In this document: piece by piece, positions 49,182 to 60,596 of the stretch
Position numbering within the stretch: the first letter of the stretch is position 1
How the letters are laid out: every line of letters begins with the position of its first letter
Assembly: GCF_900636915.1 (NCBI RefSeq)
Contig: NZ_LR134327.1
Location: 682,001 to 746,000 of the forward strand
Length of the DNA: 64,000 nt
Direction of reading: 5' to 3'
DNA from: Aggregatibacter aphrophilus ATCC 33389
GTDB taxonomy: Bacteria; Pseudomonadota; Gammaproteobacteria; Enterobacterales; Pasteurellaceae
Program-made: the position numbers and the translations under genes
The notes under the pieces: model-generated
Told to the model about the DNA's origin: nothing
The model's input: only the letters and a program-made list of their open reading frames with translations
Databases searched by the model: none

Positions 49182-51542
49182 CTAATTTACCACTCTTACA
49201 TCCACACTCATTGTCATGCTGTGCCCCTGATCATCGACGGCAGTGATTTGGTAGGTGCCGCTTTTGGTGGGTTTCCAGAGGAAAGTTTTGGATGAAAGGC
49301 TTTCGCCTAAATAGGCATTATTGATAAACCAATATAAATGTTGGATTTCACCTGATGTGGTGGCGATAAGCGGAATATGGTTTTCAGGGTTGTTTGGATG
49401 AATGTGATAAGTACGATTTTCTAATGGCGAATTAATTCGCAACGGATTTTGCGTGATCTGTTGTAAAGATTGATTTTGCTGTTCGTAAGGACATTCAACA
49501 TTCACCATCGGATTACGTTTCATAATCCCGGCTTGAGCAAAGAGCTTTTGATAATCGGTGCTCCAGATTTCATAGATTTTTTGTTCCGTTTGATCGTTCG
49601 GATCGCTTTCACACGCCAACATGTCGGTACCTTTTCGCACGCGTAATTGTTGATAAATATTACTCACCTGAATCGGTGATTTACCGGGGATAAACAGGGT
49701 TTGGGTGAGTTGCTGACAATGTTGGTTCGGTAAATTACCATCGGCGGCACAAACCGACACATCCGTTAAATTTAATCCTTCACGTTTTAATGGGTCTTTC
49801 ATGTTTGGATATTGCGCAATAATGCCGTCTGCCAGTTGTAAAAATAACGGCGTTGCAAGACGACGACCGATAAATTGCGGATTGCTTTTATTATTAAAAT
49901 GCCCAAACCATACCACCAGTGTGTAATTGCCGAAATAGCCTACCGTCCAAGCATCGCGTAAGCCATTAGATGTGCCGGTTTTCCAATATAGCGGCAGTTT
50001 TGTTTTAATGGATTTATTATAAATATCGGGACGAATATTTTGCCTTAGCATATCGCTCACCATGTAGCTACTTTCGGCGCTAAGCAAACGTGCGCCTTGA
50101 GTAGTCACTGGGTTCTTTAATAATTGCAGCGGTTGCCATTGACCTTGGTTGACCAAGGCGGCGTATAACTCTGCTAACTGCTGCATAGAAAGTTCTGCCC
50201 CGCCCAATACTAAAGACAAACCATAATGTTGTTTATTTTTTGGCAACGAAATATTTGCCAGTTTTAATAAATCATAAAGATCAGGCTGCTTCAGCTGTTG
50301 TGCCATTTCTACCGCAGGAATATTGCGACTTTGCAGCAACGCTTGAGTTACCGTCACCGGCCCGAGGAAATTACCTTCATAATTTTCCGGTTGATAATCG
50401 GCGAAATTGGTGGGCAAATCCTTCAAAATGGTTTTTGGATGCGCCAAGCCTTGATCAAATGCCAAGCCATAAATAAAGGGTTTCAGCGTCGAACCATAGG
50501 AGCGCTTTGCTAAGGTGCCGTTAATTTGGCCGCTGATTTGTGTATTGAAATAATCTCCCGACCCAATCAACGTTTTAATTTGCATGGTGCGATTATCTAC
50601 CACCAACACCGCCATATTGGTCACGCCATAATGTTTTTGTTGGGCTAAATAACGTCGGCTAATACGCTCTACCAAGCGTTGCAAACCACTATTTAGACTG
50701 GTGACAATTTGTCCGTTTTGAATCGCATCACTGTCGGCATAATATTGCAACACTTGATCGGTAAAGTGCGGTGCAAAAAACGGGAGTTTTTCTAAGGAAC
50801 GCAAGGGGTAATTCAAGGTGAAATGAGATTGCCATTGACGATCTTGCGGATGTTCGGTAATCCAACGTTGATATAACTTATTGCGTGCGTTAAACAGTTG
50901 CGGATTAAGCTGATTATTATTCTGTTGAATATAGCCGTTAGGGTTTTTCGGCAAAATCGCCAAAATCATCGCTTCTGCCAAGTTCAGGTTTTTATTGGCT
51001 TTATTGAAATAAATCAGACTGGCGGTACCGGCACCTTCGACATTGCGGCCATAAGGCGCAAAATTGAAATAGGCCTCAAGAATGTCATGTTTGGAATATT
51101 GCAATTCAAGTTGAATCGCGCGTAAGATTTGTTCAATTTTTCCACTGATTTTACGACTATCAATGTCCCACAAAATCCGTGCCAACTGCATCGTAATGGT
51201 AGATCCGCCCTGTGGCGTCCCACCTAATAAATAAGTCTGCGTCGCCCCACGCAATAAACCATAAGGGTTGACACCAAAATGGTAATAAAACCATTCGTCT
51301 TCTTGAAATAACACCGCCTCAACGAGTTGTGGAGAAAGCTGTTCCAAAGGCGTCCAAAGGCGATATTTCTGATCTTTCGCCGTGGTTAAACGCAACAGAT
51401 TTTGCTGTTCGTCATACACGGCAACAGAATAAGGAAAACGTTGTTTTAACGGTTCGTGAGGCAAAAAACGAATGAGTAAGCCTATGCCGAGGAGGAATGA
51501 CAACAATAAAAGGCAATAAATTCTTTTGCGAGATTTTGGCAT
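49182..51542 (-). CDS. pbpC: Penicillin-binding protein 1C
   Basis: A bifunctional peptidoglycan synthase of 786 residues. It has an N-terminal membrane anchor (YCLLLLSFLLGIGLLIRFL) and a glycosyltransferase domain (QEDEWFYYHFGVNPYGLLRG, GGSTITMQLARIL). The transpeptidase domain has SxxK (SYGSTLKPFIYG), SxN (QSRNIPAVE) and KTGTS. The C-terminal PBP1C-specific beta domain (~700-786) ends SMTMSVDVRVVN. Linkage to the alpha-2-macroglobulin gene just upstream is conserved in many proteobacteria and points to a joint role in repairing breached cell walls. It is separated from that gene by a strong terminator. Confidence 0.95.
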   Translation of the reverse strand: MPKSRKRIYCLLLLSFLLGIGLLIRFLPHEPLKQRFPYSVAVYDEQQNLLRLTTAKDQKYRLWTPLEQLSPQLVEAVLFQEDEWFYYHFGVNPYGLLRGATQTYLLGGTPQGGSTITMQLARILWDIDSRKISGKIEQILRAIQLELQYSKHDILEAYFNFAPYGRNVEGAGTASLIYFNKANKNLNLAEAMILAILPKNPNGYIQQNNNQLNPQLFNARNKLYQRWITEHPQDRQWQSHFTLNYPLRSLEKLPFFAPHFTDQVLQYYADSDAIQNGQIVTSLNSGLQRLVERISRRYLAQQKHYGVTNMAVLVVDNRTMQIKTLIGSGDYFNTQISGQINGTLAKRSYGSTLKPFIYGLAFDQGLAHPKTILKDLPTNFADYQPENYEGNFLGPVTVTQALLQSRNIPAVEMAQQLKQPDLYDLLKLANISLPKNKQHYGLSLVLGGAELSMQQLAELYAALVNQGQWQPLQLLKNPVTTQGARLLSAESSYMVSDMLRQNIRPDIYNKSIKTKLPLYWKTGTSNGLRDAWTVGYFGNYTLVVWFGHFNNKSNPQFIGRRLATPLFLQLADGIIAQYPNMKDPLKREGLNLTDVSVCAADGNLPNQHCQQLTQTLFIPGKSPIQVSNIYQQLRVRKGTDMLACESDPNDQTEQKIYEIWSTDYQKLFAQAGIMKRNPMVNVECPYEQQNQSLQQITQNPLRINSPLENRTYHIHPNNPENHIPLIATTSGEIQHLYWFINNAYLGESLSSKTFLWKPTKSGTYQITAVDDQGHSMTMSVDVRVVN

Positions 51543-51615
51543 AGGGTTGGAATAATGATGCTTTCAAACCTGTGAGGTTTATGTTTAAAAATAGCAAATT
51601 TTGATAATAAAAAAT

Positions 51616-51645
51616 AATCCTCTCCGCTAAGTCACGGAGAGGATT
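51616..51645 (-). terminator. Terminator after the alpha-2-macroglobulin gene
   Basis: Perfect 11-bp stem AATCCTCTCCG (51616-51626) / CGGAGAGGATT (51635-51645). In the minus-strand direction it runs into a run of Ts, so pbpC probably has its own promoter within 51543-51615 or depends on readthrough. Confidence 0.85.
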
Positions 51646-51653
51646 GCCACTTG

Positions 51654-54600
51654 TTATTGAACCACTTCAATATAGCCTTTATCGGCAGATTGGGCGTTTA
51701 CTGCACGGTTATACATATTTTCCGCATAAGCGCGTGGAATTTGGAATTTACCCGTATTCACTGCTTTTAATTGGTAATTGATCACCGTTGTAGTGTCTCC
51801 TACTGTGCCGTAACTCAACATACGATCTTCACGCAAATCACGATGAGCAAAATCAAAGATATAAATGACATCATCCTCTTTTGCATTAATATTGTCTTCA
51901 TCGTTATTACTACGGCTAACCACCTCAAAACCTGCCGGATATAAATCGGTAATCACCATATCCTGCTGTACATTTTGCAGAGATCGTACTTTCACTTGAA
52001 CGTTAACCACATCACCCAGTTTCACGGAAGTCACCGGTTTGCCATCTTTATCAGTATAAGTGCGGTCGATTTCTACACCGTTTTTAATGGCTTCTGCTTT
52101 CGGTTGCTGCACATAGCCGGCTTGGCTGATGGCATACCAGGCTTTTTGTTCACTTTGGTTTACAAAGTTTAATTGCGCTTTATCGGCATCGACCTCAGCA
52201 GATAAGAATACACCTTGTAATTGACCGATATCTTGTCCATTTTGTTGAATATGTAACTTCGCCAATTGTTCCGGATGCTGTTTACCGTAGGCATCTAAGG
52301 CAAGTAACACCATGGAGGAAGATAAAGTGTTATAACGTTCTTCATTCAAATCCTGCACAATGCTATTAAGCAGGGTGTCGGACAATTTTTCTGCTTGTTC
52401 AGGGAAATGACGTGCTAACACATATAACACGGCACTTTTTTCAATCAATGGATCAAGATAATAGCTATAGCTCCATTTAGCTTGCGATTGTAAATCACTG
52501 AATTTTGCCATCACATCGCTAATCAGCATATCCGCATCTTGTTCTTGTTTCACTAATTGATAAGCACCTGCCAGCCAAGCAACGGTTAAATCGGATTGCC
52601 ATTCTTCGGCTTTAAAGTTGCGATCTAACAAGCTACGAATAGACATTAAACTGTCACTTGGCACTTGTCCTAAACGTGCTAATAAATAGGTAGCATAGGC
52701 GCGTTGACGTAACATCGGTAAATCATCCGAGCTGTCAGGACGACTTAAGCGCTCTAAGGCGCTGACCGCCTTATTAAATAACCCGTTTGGTGTTACCCAA
52801 GCCGCCGGTAATTTCACGCCGTGTTCTTGCGCTTCAATTAAGAAGTGTGCCACATAAGCGGTTAAGAAAGCATCGTTGCCATCTAAGCCCGACCATAAGC
52901 CGAAACCGTCATCCGTCGTTTGACGCTCCGGCAACAGGCTAAAGACACGTAACAAGTTTTTGTTAAGCTGTTCTTTGTTGGCTTGAAGGGCTTGGGTATC
53001 ACCTACCTGAGATAATACGCCTAACAAGCTTTGATACTCCGGATTATTGGCAAATAACAGATTCGGCATCGCCGCACTAATAATTTGCTCGGTGCATAAG
53101 TTATCGTAGTTACCTAAATAACTGCTTATCCCTTGTGCCAACACCAATGGTGCAGGTGAAATTAATGCTGTTTGTTTGCGGCTCTGCGGGAACAATACTG
53201 CCGGTAATTGGATTTCTGCCTGTTTATTTGACGCAACTTCACCGACTTTGATGAATTGTTGTTTTGCCGTCAACGGACGTACAGAAATGTGATATTTACG
53301 TTCTGCTTGCGCCGGTTGCTGGTGCTCATCTAAATAGGCGGCAGTAAAATATAAAATACCGGAACCTAGATGATCGGTAGCCTTTAATTTGAAATCAACC
53401 GAACCTTCGCTCATTGGCGCCAACGTAATAGAGGTTTGCGCATTGTTTAATAAACGGAATTGAGGTGCAGCATTTAGCTGAATCAAAATGTTTTGTTCGC
53501 TTTTTGTATTATTAGCAACACTTAAACTCACTTGCGCTTCATCATTCGGAGCCAAGGTAATCGGTGCGGTTGGTGATAAAACCACATCATCCCGCACTAA
53601 GGTTTCACTTTGTCCGATATTCATTTGTGCGCCATCGTTCGCCACGGCAATGGCCATAACTTTCAAATTGCCATTAAAGCCTTGTGGCACGCGATAGCTT
53701 ACCGTTTTGCTGCCGTCTACATCCACAATATCCGACCAAAAGACGACCGGTTTATCGACTTTACGCTTAAACGGATTGGTATTTGCCGCCACTTTCGCCG
53801 CCATAGCCATTTCAAGATCGGCGTCACCACCGGTTTGAGCGTATTGCAACACTTTACGGAACTCCGGCAGGATTAAATCTAGAATTTGCAAAGTTTCAAC
53901 TTGTAATGCATATTTCGGGAAGAAGAATTTCAATGGTTCCGCCTGTTGATAACCGGCAACCTGTAAAATCCCTTCATTCACGGCATAAATAATTGCTTTA
54001 CTCGGTTTATTGGTCGTCAAAGTAAGATCTACTTTTTCACCAGATTTCACCATTTTTGGCGCGCTGACATTCATTTCTAAGCGATGATTGTTTACGTTCA
54101 CGCTAAATGGTGCAACACCATAACTTAATGGACTGGTGAAAATATCATCAGACTTCATATCACGGGAGAATTGCACGTTGATATAACCACTGCCTTCAAA
54201 ATTAGCAGGAATTCTGATTCTTTGAACAGAGCGGTTAGTGGTGGATTTAAACCATTGATGGGCATAAACACGATCACGTTCAATCGTAATTAAGCCACTA
54301 CCTGCATAAGGTGCATTAATTGCCACTTCAATTTCTTCACCCGGCATAAATTGTTTTTTGTTTAAATTCAATTTTAGCTCGGTGTTTTTATCCATGGCCA
54401 CCGTCACATTGCTATTACCGATGACAGTGTAAGGAATACGGTTTACGGTTTCGCCATATTGATTGTTAATCACCAACACGAAATCACCGCTACGTTCTGT
54501 ATTTAAACTCACTTCGGAACCAATACGATTAATCACTAATGGTTGTTCGCTGAGTTGCGTTTCTACCATTTTGGATTCGTATTTATACGCACCGGATGCT

Positions 54601-57425
54601 TGCTCTGTTAATACGGAAACATATTTGCGCTCCATTAAGACCGCACTTAAGCCCTCAACGGATACTTTTTGCAAACTTGGGTCAATGGCAATTAAGCTGA
54701 CTTTATTTTCGCTATTTTCTCTTAAATAACTTAAATCTTGTGAACTGCTATAACCCACTAACCAAGGCTGAGCAGACACTAAGATAGATTGCACTTTGGA
54801 CACACCACGGCCACTGTTGTTTTCATAACCGTCTGCCGTGAAATATAACATTTGCACGGTATTTTCCGCTTCTTGTGCCAAATTTAAGGCAAAAGTCGCG
54901 TCACCGTTATTATCGGTCAGCTGATCTTGCAACTCACGTTCTAGCAGGATCGCATCTTTATTTCGTTGGTTATCATAGAATTGATAATCCTTATATTCCG
55001 GAAAACTTGGGAAGATAGAATGCAATATAATATTTGCACTTACTTTACGTTGTTGCGCCGGGGTACCGAATAAATTAGTTAAATGCACGGTGGCTTTTAA
55101 ATCTTGTGGCGCAACCCAAGCCAATTTTTGATCGCCGTTAAAACCGGTATTAATTTTTAACGTATCCGGTTGGAATTCCTGCACTTGGAAGGTCATGGAA
55201 CCTACTTCGGTTTGCTCTTTTCCTTGAGCAATATAAACCCGCGCAGACCATTCGCCGGTTTCTGCACTTTCCTCTAACGGATAATTCAAACTGTTCAAAC
55301 CACCTTCATTTACACGAATATTTTTCTGCCAAAGAATTTTGCCTGATGGTGAAGTCAATTCCACCACTAGCGGTACGCCAGCCAACGATTTCTGCCAATC
55401 CAAGGCCTTGCTGATAATCCCGATATAAAGAGATTCGCCCGGACGATAAATGCCACGATCATTAAACACAAAGGCTTTGATAGCATTTTGCTCCGGTGAA
55501 ATTTCTTGGCCGCGAATGTCAAAGCGAGAGAAATCTAAAGTGCGGTCGGATTTATTAATAGGTAAGAAAGATTGATCTGCTCCGCGAGTCACCAAATACA
55601 TCACAGGTTCCAATTCCTGTTTGTAATTTTCCAAAGATGGCAACAACGCAACGCCTTGACGGTTGGTATATTGGGAAGCAATCACTGTGTTATTACGGGA
55701 AATAACTTTCACGGTTGCACCGGATACCGGATCGCCACTTGCAATAGATTGTACAAACACAGATTGAGTACCATCAGCGGCCTTTTTGACGATAATGCCT
55801 AAATCCGTTAACACCACCAAACGATAATCAACTTTTTTCGACTCTTGCTCAGAATAATAGTCGTATTCTGACGTTTCATCGGAATCTTTCAATTTGTTGC
55901 TATTGTCATCATTAGAAGAATCGTCGCCGGAATTGACCGCACTTGCCTTCACCCAGAAGATCCCTTGTCTTGGCAAGCCTTTTTGACTCAAATCGACACT
56001 GAGATAATCAGATTTGCGCGGTTCACTGTTGTTGACAACCAAGGTTTCGGTTTTGAAATTCGCAATATCATCAAATTTCAAACGACCCAAATCCGGTTTT
56101 TGGAAACTACCGGAATTTAAATTGGCAATATGGCGTAACTGCTCGCCTTGGACGCGACCAATATCTAATCGAACATTATCCGCATTGCGAACTGCCAGGG
56201 TGAGTTTGCCGTCACCATATTGAGATAACAATGCCCCTTTGCCCACAAAGCTGATATACGTTGGATAATTCGGAGCGCATTGTAAATCGCCTACAGCGTC
56301 TTTAAGTTGATAACCGCCTAATGCCGTAAATTTATTTTCCAATTGCAAATACACACAACGACCTTCCGGAATATCAAAACGAAAAGACTGTGCTTTAGCA
56401 TAAGGTTGTTCGCTTAGAATGAGTTCGGGCTGAATGCGTTCGCCTTTATTTACCATGGCTTCCGTCAGTTTCGTACGGGTATAACTTTGACCTTCAGGCA
56501 ATTCCGGCAATAGCACTGTAATCAAGTTATCGGCAATATCCTTACCCTTTACGCCATAGTTAAAATTGAGGGTTAATACCTGTTCTGCCTCATCGCGTTC
56601 ATTATTAATAATTTTGAACTGATTATAGGAATTATCCAAACTGTATTTGGTCGGTATCGCAACCAGCTCCGACACACCTTTTTCCAAGGTATTCACCCCT
56701 GTTTTGGCGCGTAATTTCTGACTGATTTTAGTTTCGACAAATTGATTCGGTTGGGTAGATAACCCCAATTCATCAGAACTAATCCACACATCCAATTTGT
56801 TGTCAGAATAATTAATTTTAAATTTCAGCGGATTAATCATATCAAGCGATTTATCTTGATTTTGACGCACCAAATTCACCTCAACCGCTTTTTCTAATTC
56901 TTTCGGATCAATAGGGTTAGAGAAGGTGAAATGCGCTAAAGAATGGCGAACATGCGCCAAATTAGGATCTTGATAAAATTCAACATCGGATTGCGTAACA
57001 CTAAATGGCTCGGTTTTGATGGAATGAGTTCCCACCACCGATTTAGCATAGGTTAGGCTTGGATTTAATGCGATTTTTTCTAACGTAATTTTATATTCTT
57101 GCCCTGTCGGCCAATCTTGATTCGGGGTGAATGTTAATAAATGATCATTTTTCCAGACCCATTTCCCCTCAATGGCCGGTTCAATTTTCACACCTTGATT
57201 GATTTCTCCCTTCACTTTGTCAATCGGTGCGACACTACCACTAAACTCAATATTCAGTGGGTAAATCACGCTTGGCGTTTGTTCATAATCACTCTGTTGA
57301 ATGCGATTAAATTTCACCGTAATCGCATTAGTATCATCTGTTTTTTGTTGTTGATACCAATAAACACTACCTGCAACAGCTAACGCAATAGCCCCCACTG
57401 CTACAAATTTCTTTTTGCCTATCAT
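51654..57425 (-). CDS. Bacterial alpha-2-macroglobulin (YfhM family)
   Basis: A giant periplasmic protease trap of 1923 residues (E. coli YfhM about 1650). The N-terminus is a membrane anchor or uncleaved signal (FVAVGAIALAVAGSVYWYQQ) with no lipobox cysteine, unlike the lipoprotein form of E. coli. A long chain of macroglobulin beta domains follows (GIYRPGESLYIGIISKALDW near residue 660; GVAPFSVNVNNHRLEMNVSA near 1100). The thioester-type motif C-x-E-Q appears as CTEQ at residues 1444-1447, in the context NYDNLCTEQ rather than the usual YPYGCxEQ. An alpha-toroid region and a C-terminal domain ending DKGYIEVVQ complete it. It probably binds proteases that enter through a damaged outer membrane, working with PbpC. 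Confidence 0.9.
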   Translation of the reverse strand: MIGKKKFVAVGAIALAVAGSVYWYQQQKTDDTNAITVKFNRIQQSDYEQTPSVIYPLNIEFSGSVAPIDKVKGEINQGVKIEPAIEGKWVWKNDHLLTFTPNQDWPTGQEYKITLEKIALNPSLTYAKSVVGTHSIKTEPFSVTQSDVEFYQDPNLAHVRHSLAHFTFSNPIDPKELEKAVEVNLVRQNQDKSLDMINPLKFKINYSDNKLDVWISSDELGLSTQPNQFVETKISQKLRAKTGVNTLEKGVSELVAIPTKYSLDNSYNQFKIINNERDEAEQVLTLNFNYGVKGKDIADNLITVLLPELPEGQSYTRTKLTEAMVNKGERIQPELILSEQPYAKAQSFRFDIPEGRCVYLQLENKFTALGGYQLKDAVGDLQCAPNYPTYISFVGKGALLSQYGDGKLTLAVRNADNVRLDIGRVQGEQLRHIANLNSGSFQKPDLGRLKFDDIANFKTETLVVNNSEPRKSDYLSVDLSQKGLPRQGIFWVKASAVNSGDDSSNDDNSNKLKDSDETSEYDYYSEQESKKVDYRLVVLTDLGIIVKKAADGTQSVFVQSIASGDPVSGATVKVISRNNTVIASQYTNRQGVALLPSLENYKQELEPVMYLVTRGADQSFLPINKSDRTLDFSRFDIRGQEISPEQNAIKAFVFNDRGIYRPGESLYIGIISKALDWQKSLAGVPLVVELTSPSGKILWQKNIRVNEGGLNSLNYPLEESAETGEWSARVYIAQGKEQTEVGSMTFQVQEFQPDTLKINTGFNGDQKLAWVAPQDLKATVHLTNLFGTPAQQRKVSANIILHSIFPSFPEYKDYQFYDNQRNKDAILLERELQDQLTDNNGDATFALNLAQEAENTVQMLYFTADGYENNSGRGVSKVQSILVSAQPWLVGYSSSQDLSYLRENSENKVSLIAIDPSLQKVSVEGLSAVLMERKYVSVLTEQASGAYKYESKMVETQLSEQPLVINRIGSEVSLNTERSGDFVLVINNQYGETVNRIPYTVIGNSNVTVAMDKNTELKLNLNKKQFMPGEEIEVAINAPYAGSGLITIERDRVYAHQWFKSTTNRSVQRIRIPANFEGSGYINVQFSRDMKSDDIFTSPLSYGVAPFSVNVNNHRLEMNVSAPKMVKSGEKVDLTLTTNKPSKAIIYAVNEGILQVAGYQQAEPLKFFFPKYALQVETLQILDLILPEFRKVLQYAQTGGDADLEMAMAAKVAANTNPFKRKVDKPVVFWSDIVDVDGSKTVSYRVPQGFNGNLKVMAIAVANDGAQMNIGQSETLVRDDVVLSPTAPITLAPNDEAQVSLSVANNTKSEQNILIQLNAAPQFRLLNNAQTSITLAPMSEGSVDFKLKATDHLGSGILYFTAAYLDEHQQPAQAERKYHISVRPLTAKQQFIKVGEVASNKQAEIQLPAVLFPQSRKQTALISPAPLVLAQGISSYLGNYDNLCTEQIISAAMPNLLFANNPEYQSLLGVLSQVGDTQALQANKEQLNKNLLRVFSLLPERQTTDDGFGLWSGLDGNDAFLTAYVAHFLIEAQEHGVKLPAAWVTPNGLFNKAVSALERLSRPDSSDDLPMLRQRAYATYLLARLGQVPSDSLMSIRSLLDRNFKAEEWQSDLTVAWLAGAYQLVKQEQDADMLISDVMAKFSDLQSQAKWSYSYYLDPLIEKSAVLYVLARHFPEQAEKLSDTLLNSIVQDLNEERYNTLSSSMVLLALDAYGKQHPEQLAKLHIQQNGQDIGQLQGVFLSAEVDADKAQLNFVNQSEQKAWYAISQAGYVQQPKAEAIKNGVEIDRTYTDKDGKPVTSVKLGDVVNVQVKVRSLQNVQQDMVITDLYPAGFEVVSRSNNDEDNINAKEDDVIYIFDFAHRDLREDRMLSYGTVGDTTTVINYQLKAVNTGKFQIPRAYAENMYNRAVNAQSADKGYIEVVQ

Positions 57426-57467
57426 AGGACTTTCTCCGTTCCTTAAATTTGTAATTGCTAAACTAGG

Positions 57468-58916
57468 TTAATTTGTACCGCCCACGGTAATTTGGTCAAT
57501 TTGTAATGCCGGTTGCCCCACGCCTACCGGCACGCTTTGCCCCTCTTTACCGCAAGTACCTACACCATGATCCAATTCCACGTCATCGGCGACCATGGAC
57601 ACATTTTGCATGACTTCAATACCACTACCGATTAACGTTGCGCCCTTCACCGGCTTAGTGATTTTGCCTTTTTCGATCAAATAAGCTTCTGAAGTAGAGA
57701 ACACGAATTTGCCGGAGGTAATATCCACTTGGCCGCCACCAAAGTGCGGTGCAAAAATGCCGTGTTCTACGGAAGCCACCAAATCCTCAAATTTATCTTT
57801 ACCCGCCAACATATAGGTATTAGTCATGCGAGGCATTGGCAAATGCGCATAGGATTCACGACGTCCATTACCTGTCGGCTGCACGCCCATCAAACGGGCA
57901 TTCATTTTATCTTGCATGTATTTCTGCAAAATACCGTCTTTAATCAATACGTTATATTGACCTGGCACGCCCTCATCATCTACGGTGACCGAGCCACGAC
58001 GATCCATTAAGGTACCGTCATCCACGATCGTACATAGCGGCGACGTGACTAATTCACCAATTTTGCCGGTAAACAATGAGCTTTCTTTACGATTAAAATC
58101 GCCTTCCAAGCCATGTCCTACTGCTTCGTGCAATAACACACCCGGCCAACCTGCGCCCAACACAACCGGCATTAATCCTGCCGGCGCCGCCACCGCGCCT
58201 AAATTTACCAATGCTTGACGCACAGATTCTTTCGCAAAATAGACCGCTCTTTGTTCGCCTTTATAGCTCTCAAAGAACCATTCCAAACCGAAACGACCGC
58301 CTGCGCCCGCACTACCACGCTCGCGCTTACCGTCTTGTTCTACCAACACGGAGATCGATAAACGAATTAACGGTCGAATATCTGCCGCCAAGGTGCCATC
58401 GGTGGCCGCTACCAGTATCTCTTCATACACCATACTTAATCCGGCATTCACCTGCACCACTCGTGGGTCTTCCGCGCGGGCGGTTCTATCAACCAAACGC
58501 AATAATTCAATTTTTTGTTCTTGGCTTAAACTGTATAGCGGGTTAATCGACTGATAACGCAAAGGTGCATCCAGCGGATTAAATCTCACCGGTAGAATAA
58601 AATTACATTGGGAAGGTTGCGCAATACCACGCACTGCCTGTGCGCATTGTTGCAAATTAGTTAAGTTGATTTGATCAGAATAGGCAAACCCAGTTTTCTC
58701 ACCACTTACTGCACGGACGCCTACGCCACCATCAATATGGAAACCGCCCTCTTTAATAATACTATCTTCCAACACCCAATTTTCATCTTGGCTAAGTTGA
58801 AAATACAAATCCGCATAATCCACATTGCGCTGCGCCAACGTGTCAAACACATTCGGCAAATCGGACAATGTCAAATTATTACGGGCTAGTAGGGAGTCAG
58901 TCACTTGTTTTAACAT
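57468..58916 (-). CDS. tldD: Metalloprotease TldD
   Basis: Catalytic subunit of the TldD/TldE protease that degrades unfolded peptides and matures some bacteriocins. The zinc motif HExxxH is present as [11 protein letters not shown] (near residues 262-266). [19 protein letters not shown] and the C-terminal [19 protein letters not shown] are typical. The 482 residues match E. coli (481). It is 42 bases upstream of the alpha-2-macroglobulin gene on the same strand. 58917-59132 upstream carries only a spaced pair of opposed USS (about 59058 and 59106). Confidence 0.95.
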   Translation of the reverse strand: MLKQVTDSLLARNNLTLSDLPNVFDTLAQRNVDYADLYFQLSQDENWVLEDSIIKEGGFHIDGGVGVRAVSGEKTGFAYSDQINLTNLQQCAQAVRGIAQPSQCNFILPVRFNPLDAPLRYQSINPLYSLSQEQKIELLRLVDRTARAEDPRVVQVNAGLSMVYEEILVAATDGTLAADIRPLIRLSISVLVEQDGKRERGSAGAGGRFGLEWFFESYKGEQRAVYFAKESVRQALVNLGAVAAPAGLMPVVLGAGWPGVLLHEAVGHGLEGDFNRKESSLFTGKIGELVTSPLCTIVDDGTLMDRRGSVTVDDEGVPGQYNVLIKDGILQKYMQDKMNARLMGVQPTGNGRRESYAHLPMPRMTNTYMLAGKDKFEDLVASVEHGIFAPHFGGGQVDITSGKFVFSTSEAYLIEKGKITKPVKGATLIGSGIEVMQNVSMVADDVELDHGVGTCGKEGQSVPVGVGQPALQIDQITVGGTN

Positions 58917-59132
58917 GAAATCACACTCAAAAATAAATCAAAAAAAAGTTGAGAAAATTGTGCAAAATTATAACGTATTTTCCGCAAAAACCGAAAAAGA
59001 AAGTTAGCTAAAATGTAGATTACAGATTTATTTTTGAGGCGGTTAGAGGGGAATAAAAAGTGCGGTCATTTTTCGAAGTATTTTCCAAAACACCCCCAAA
59101 ATTAACCGCACTTTACGCCACATTTATTATTG

Positions 59133-59978
59133 TTATTGCCGCTCAATCACCACTTTAATATCTTCCGGCGGTGCATAATAAGGGGCGGAGGTGATAAATA
59201 AATGAATGCCCAACTTGGCATAATCGGCGACATTATTTTTATTTACGCCGCCTGCAACAGAAAGGGTGATTTTTTTACCGCTTGCCGCCACCAAAGACAA
59301 TGCACGCTTCACGTCATCCACCGACCATTTATCCAGTTGAATAATATCCGGTTCGGCATCGAGCATTTGTTCAAATTGACTGAAATTATCCGCTTCCAAA
59401 GTAATTTTATTTTCCGGCGCTTCCCGTCTTAAACGTTCCACGATTGCCGTCCAATTATCGGGTTCCGCAAGCAAGTTGCGATGATTGGTAAACACCAGCA
59501 ACGTTTCACTAATGCCTTGGCGATGAATATGCCCGCCCGCGGCCAACACCGCATTGGTCGCCAGCTTTCGGGTATTCGGAATGCTTTTACGGGTACAAGC
59601 CACCACCGCATGAGGATGAATGGCTTTGGCATTAGCGATCATATCCGCCGTGTATTGCGCCACGCCACAAGACCACTCCAACACCAACTGAACCACTTTC
59701 CATGCCTGATGTAATTTGTCGCCGGAAGCCACCGCACTTAACAGCACCATGCCGGCGTCAACGGTTTCGCCTTCCTGCACATAAACCTGAGGTTCAATAT
59801 CCAGTTTTTTCAGCAATTTTTCTGCCACACCGATTCCCGCCACAATACCGGCATTTTTACGTTTAAATAAAATTCTCGCCGATACGTTGTCCAAACCGAG
59901 CGCACGCGTCGTCAAATCGCCACGATAAATATCCTCCAATAAAAAATCGTCTAATTCTTTATCTGAAAAATAAATCAT
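59133..59978 (-). CDS. modD: ModD, NadC-like phosphoribosyltransferase of the molybdate operon
   Basis: 281 residues of the quinolinate phosphoribosyltransferase fold: [16 protein letters not shown] at the start, then [45 protein letters not shown] and [17 protein letters not shown]. The true NadC signature is altered and the gene closes a modABC operon, which identifies it as ModD rather than NadC. The function of ModD is poorly established; pyrophosphorylase activity has been suggested. It is 9 bases after the ATP-binding protein gene. Confidence 0.87.
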   Translation of the reverse strand: MIYFSDKELDDFLLEDIYRGDLTTRALGLDNVSARILFKRKNAGIVAGIGVAEKLLKKLDIEPQVYVQEGETVDAGMVLLSAVASGDKLHQAWKVVQLVLEWSCGVAQYTADMIANAKAIHPHAVVACTRKSIPNTRKLATNAVLAAGGHIHRQGISETLLVFTNHRNLLAEPDNWTAIVERLRREAPENKITLEADNFSQFEQMLDAEPDIIQLDKWSVDDVKRALSLVAASGKKITLSVAGGVNKNNVADYAKLGIHLFITSAPYYAPPEDIKVVIERQ

Positions 59979-59987
59979 GTGTTCTCC

Positions 59988-60596
59988 TTAAATAAATCGT
60001 CCTAAATGCAATCTAACCTGTCTTCCTGCTAAAAAATCCGCCTCTTTCGGCTCATGTGTTACTAATAATGTGGTGATCTGCAATGCCTGAGTTAGGCTTT
60101 TTACCTCATGCCAAATATGCTCACGGGTTTGCCAATCAAGAGAAGAAAAAGGCTCATCCAATAACAGCAAATCTGGCGGATGGATTAACGCTCTGGCAAG
60201 CGCTGCCCGTTGTTGTTCGCCACCGGATAATTGATGAGGATAACGATCAATTAAATGGGCGATTTTCAATTTTTCCAACAATGCCAACTGTTCTTCACGG
60301 GACGCATCGGATTTGGCGAGCATTAAATTACCGGCGACGCTTTTATGCGGAAATAAATACAAGCGCTGATTTAAATAACGGCAATTTCGTTGCCACGGTG
60401 GCAATACATTCAGATTTTTCTGTGCGAGTAAAATCTCGCCCTCGTAATCAATATAACCGGCGATCGCATTTAGCAAGGTGGTTTTTCCGCTACCCGACTC
60501 GCCCACTACGGCGACACATTCTCCTTTTGCTACACAAAGAGAAACCTGTTGCAAAATACCGGCCTGTAACTTTTCGATCTTCAGCATATTAAACAT
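59988..60596 (-). CDS. modC: Molybdate ABC transporter ATP-binding protein, short form
   Basis: 202 residues: Walker [15 protein letters not shown]-loop [15 protein letters not shown], signature [15 protein letters not shown], Walker [13 protein letters not shown] and H-loop LLVTHEP. It stops right after the nucleotide-binding domain, so it lacks the C-terminal TOBE/MOP regulatory region of classical ModC (~350 residues). It resembles compact ATPases such as ThiQ. The start ATG 60596 overlaps the permease stop by 8 bases; ATG 60587 is an alternative. Assignment to molybdate rests on the operon context. Confidence 0.8.
   Translation of the reverse strand: MFNMLKIEKLQAGILQQVSLCVAKGECVAVVGESGSGKTTLLNAIAGYIDYEGEILLAQKNLNVLPPWQRNCRYLNQRLYLFPHKSVAGNLMLAKSDASREEQLALLEKLKIAHLIDRYPHQLSGGEQQRAALARALIHPPDLLLLDEPFSSLDWQTREHIWHEVKSLTQALQITTLLVTHEPKEADFLAGRQVRLHLGRFI

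Noticed and set aside
59133..59978. NadC (quinolinate phosphoribosyltransferase)
   Set aside because: Same fold, but altered signature and position in modABC indicate ModD.
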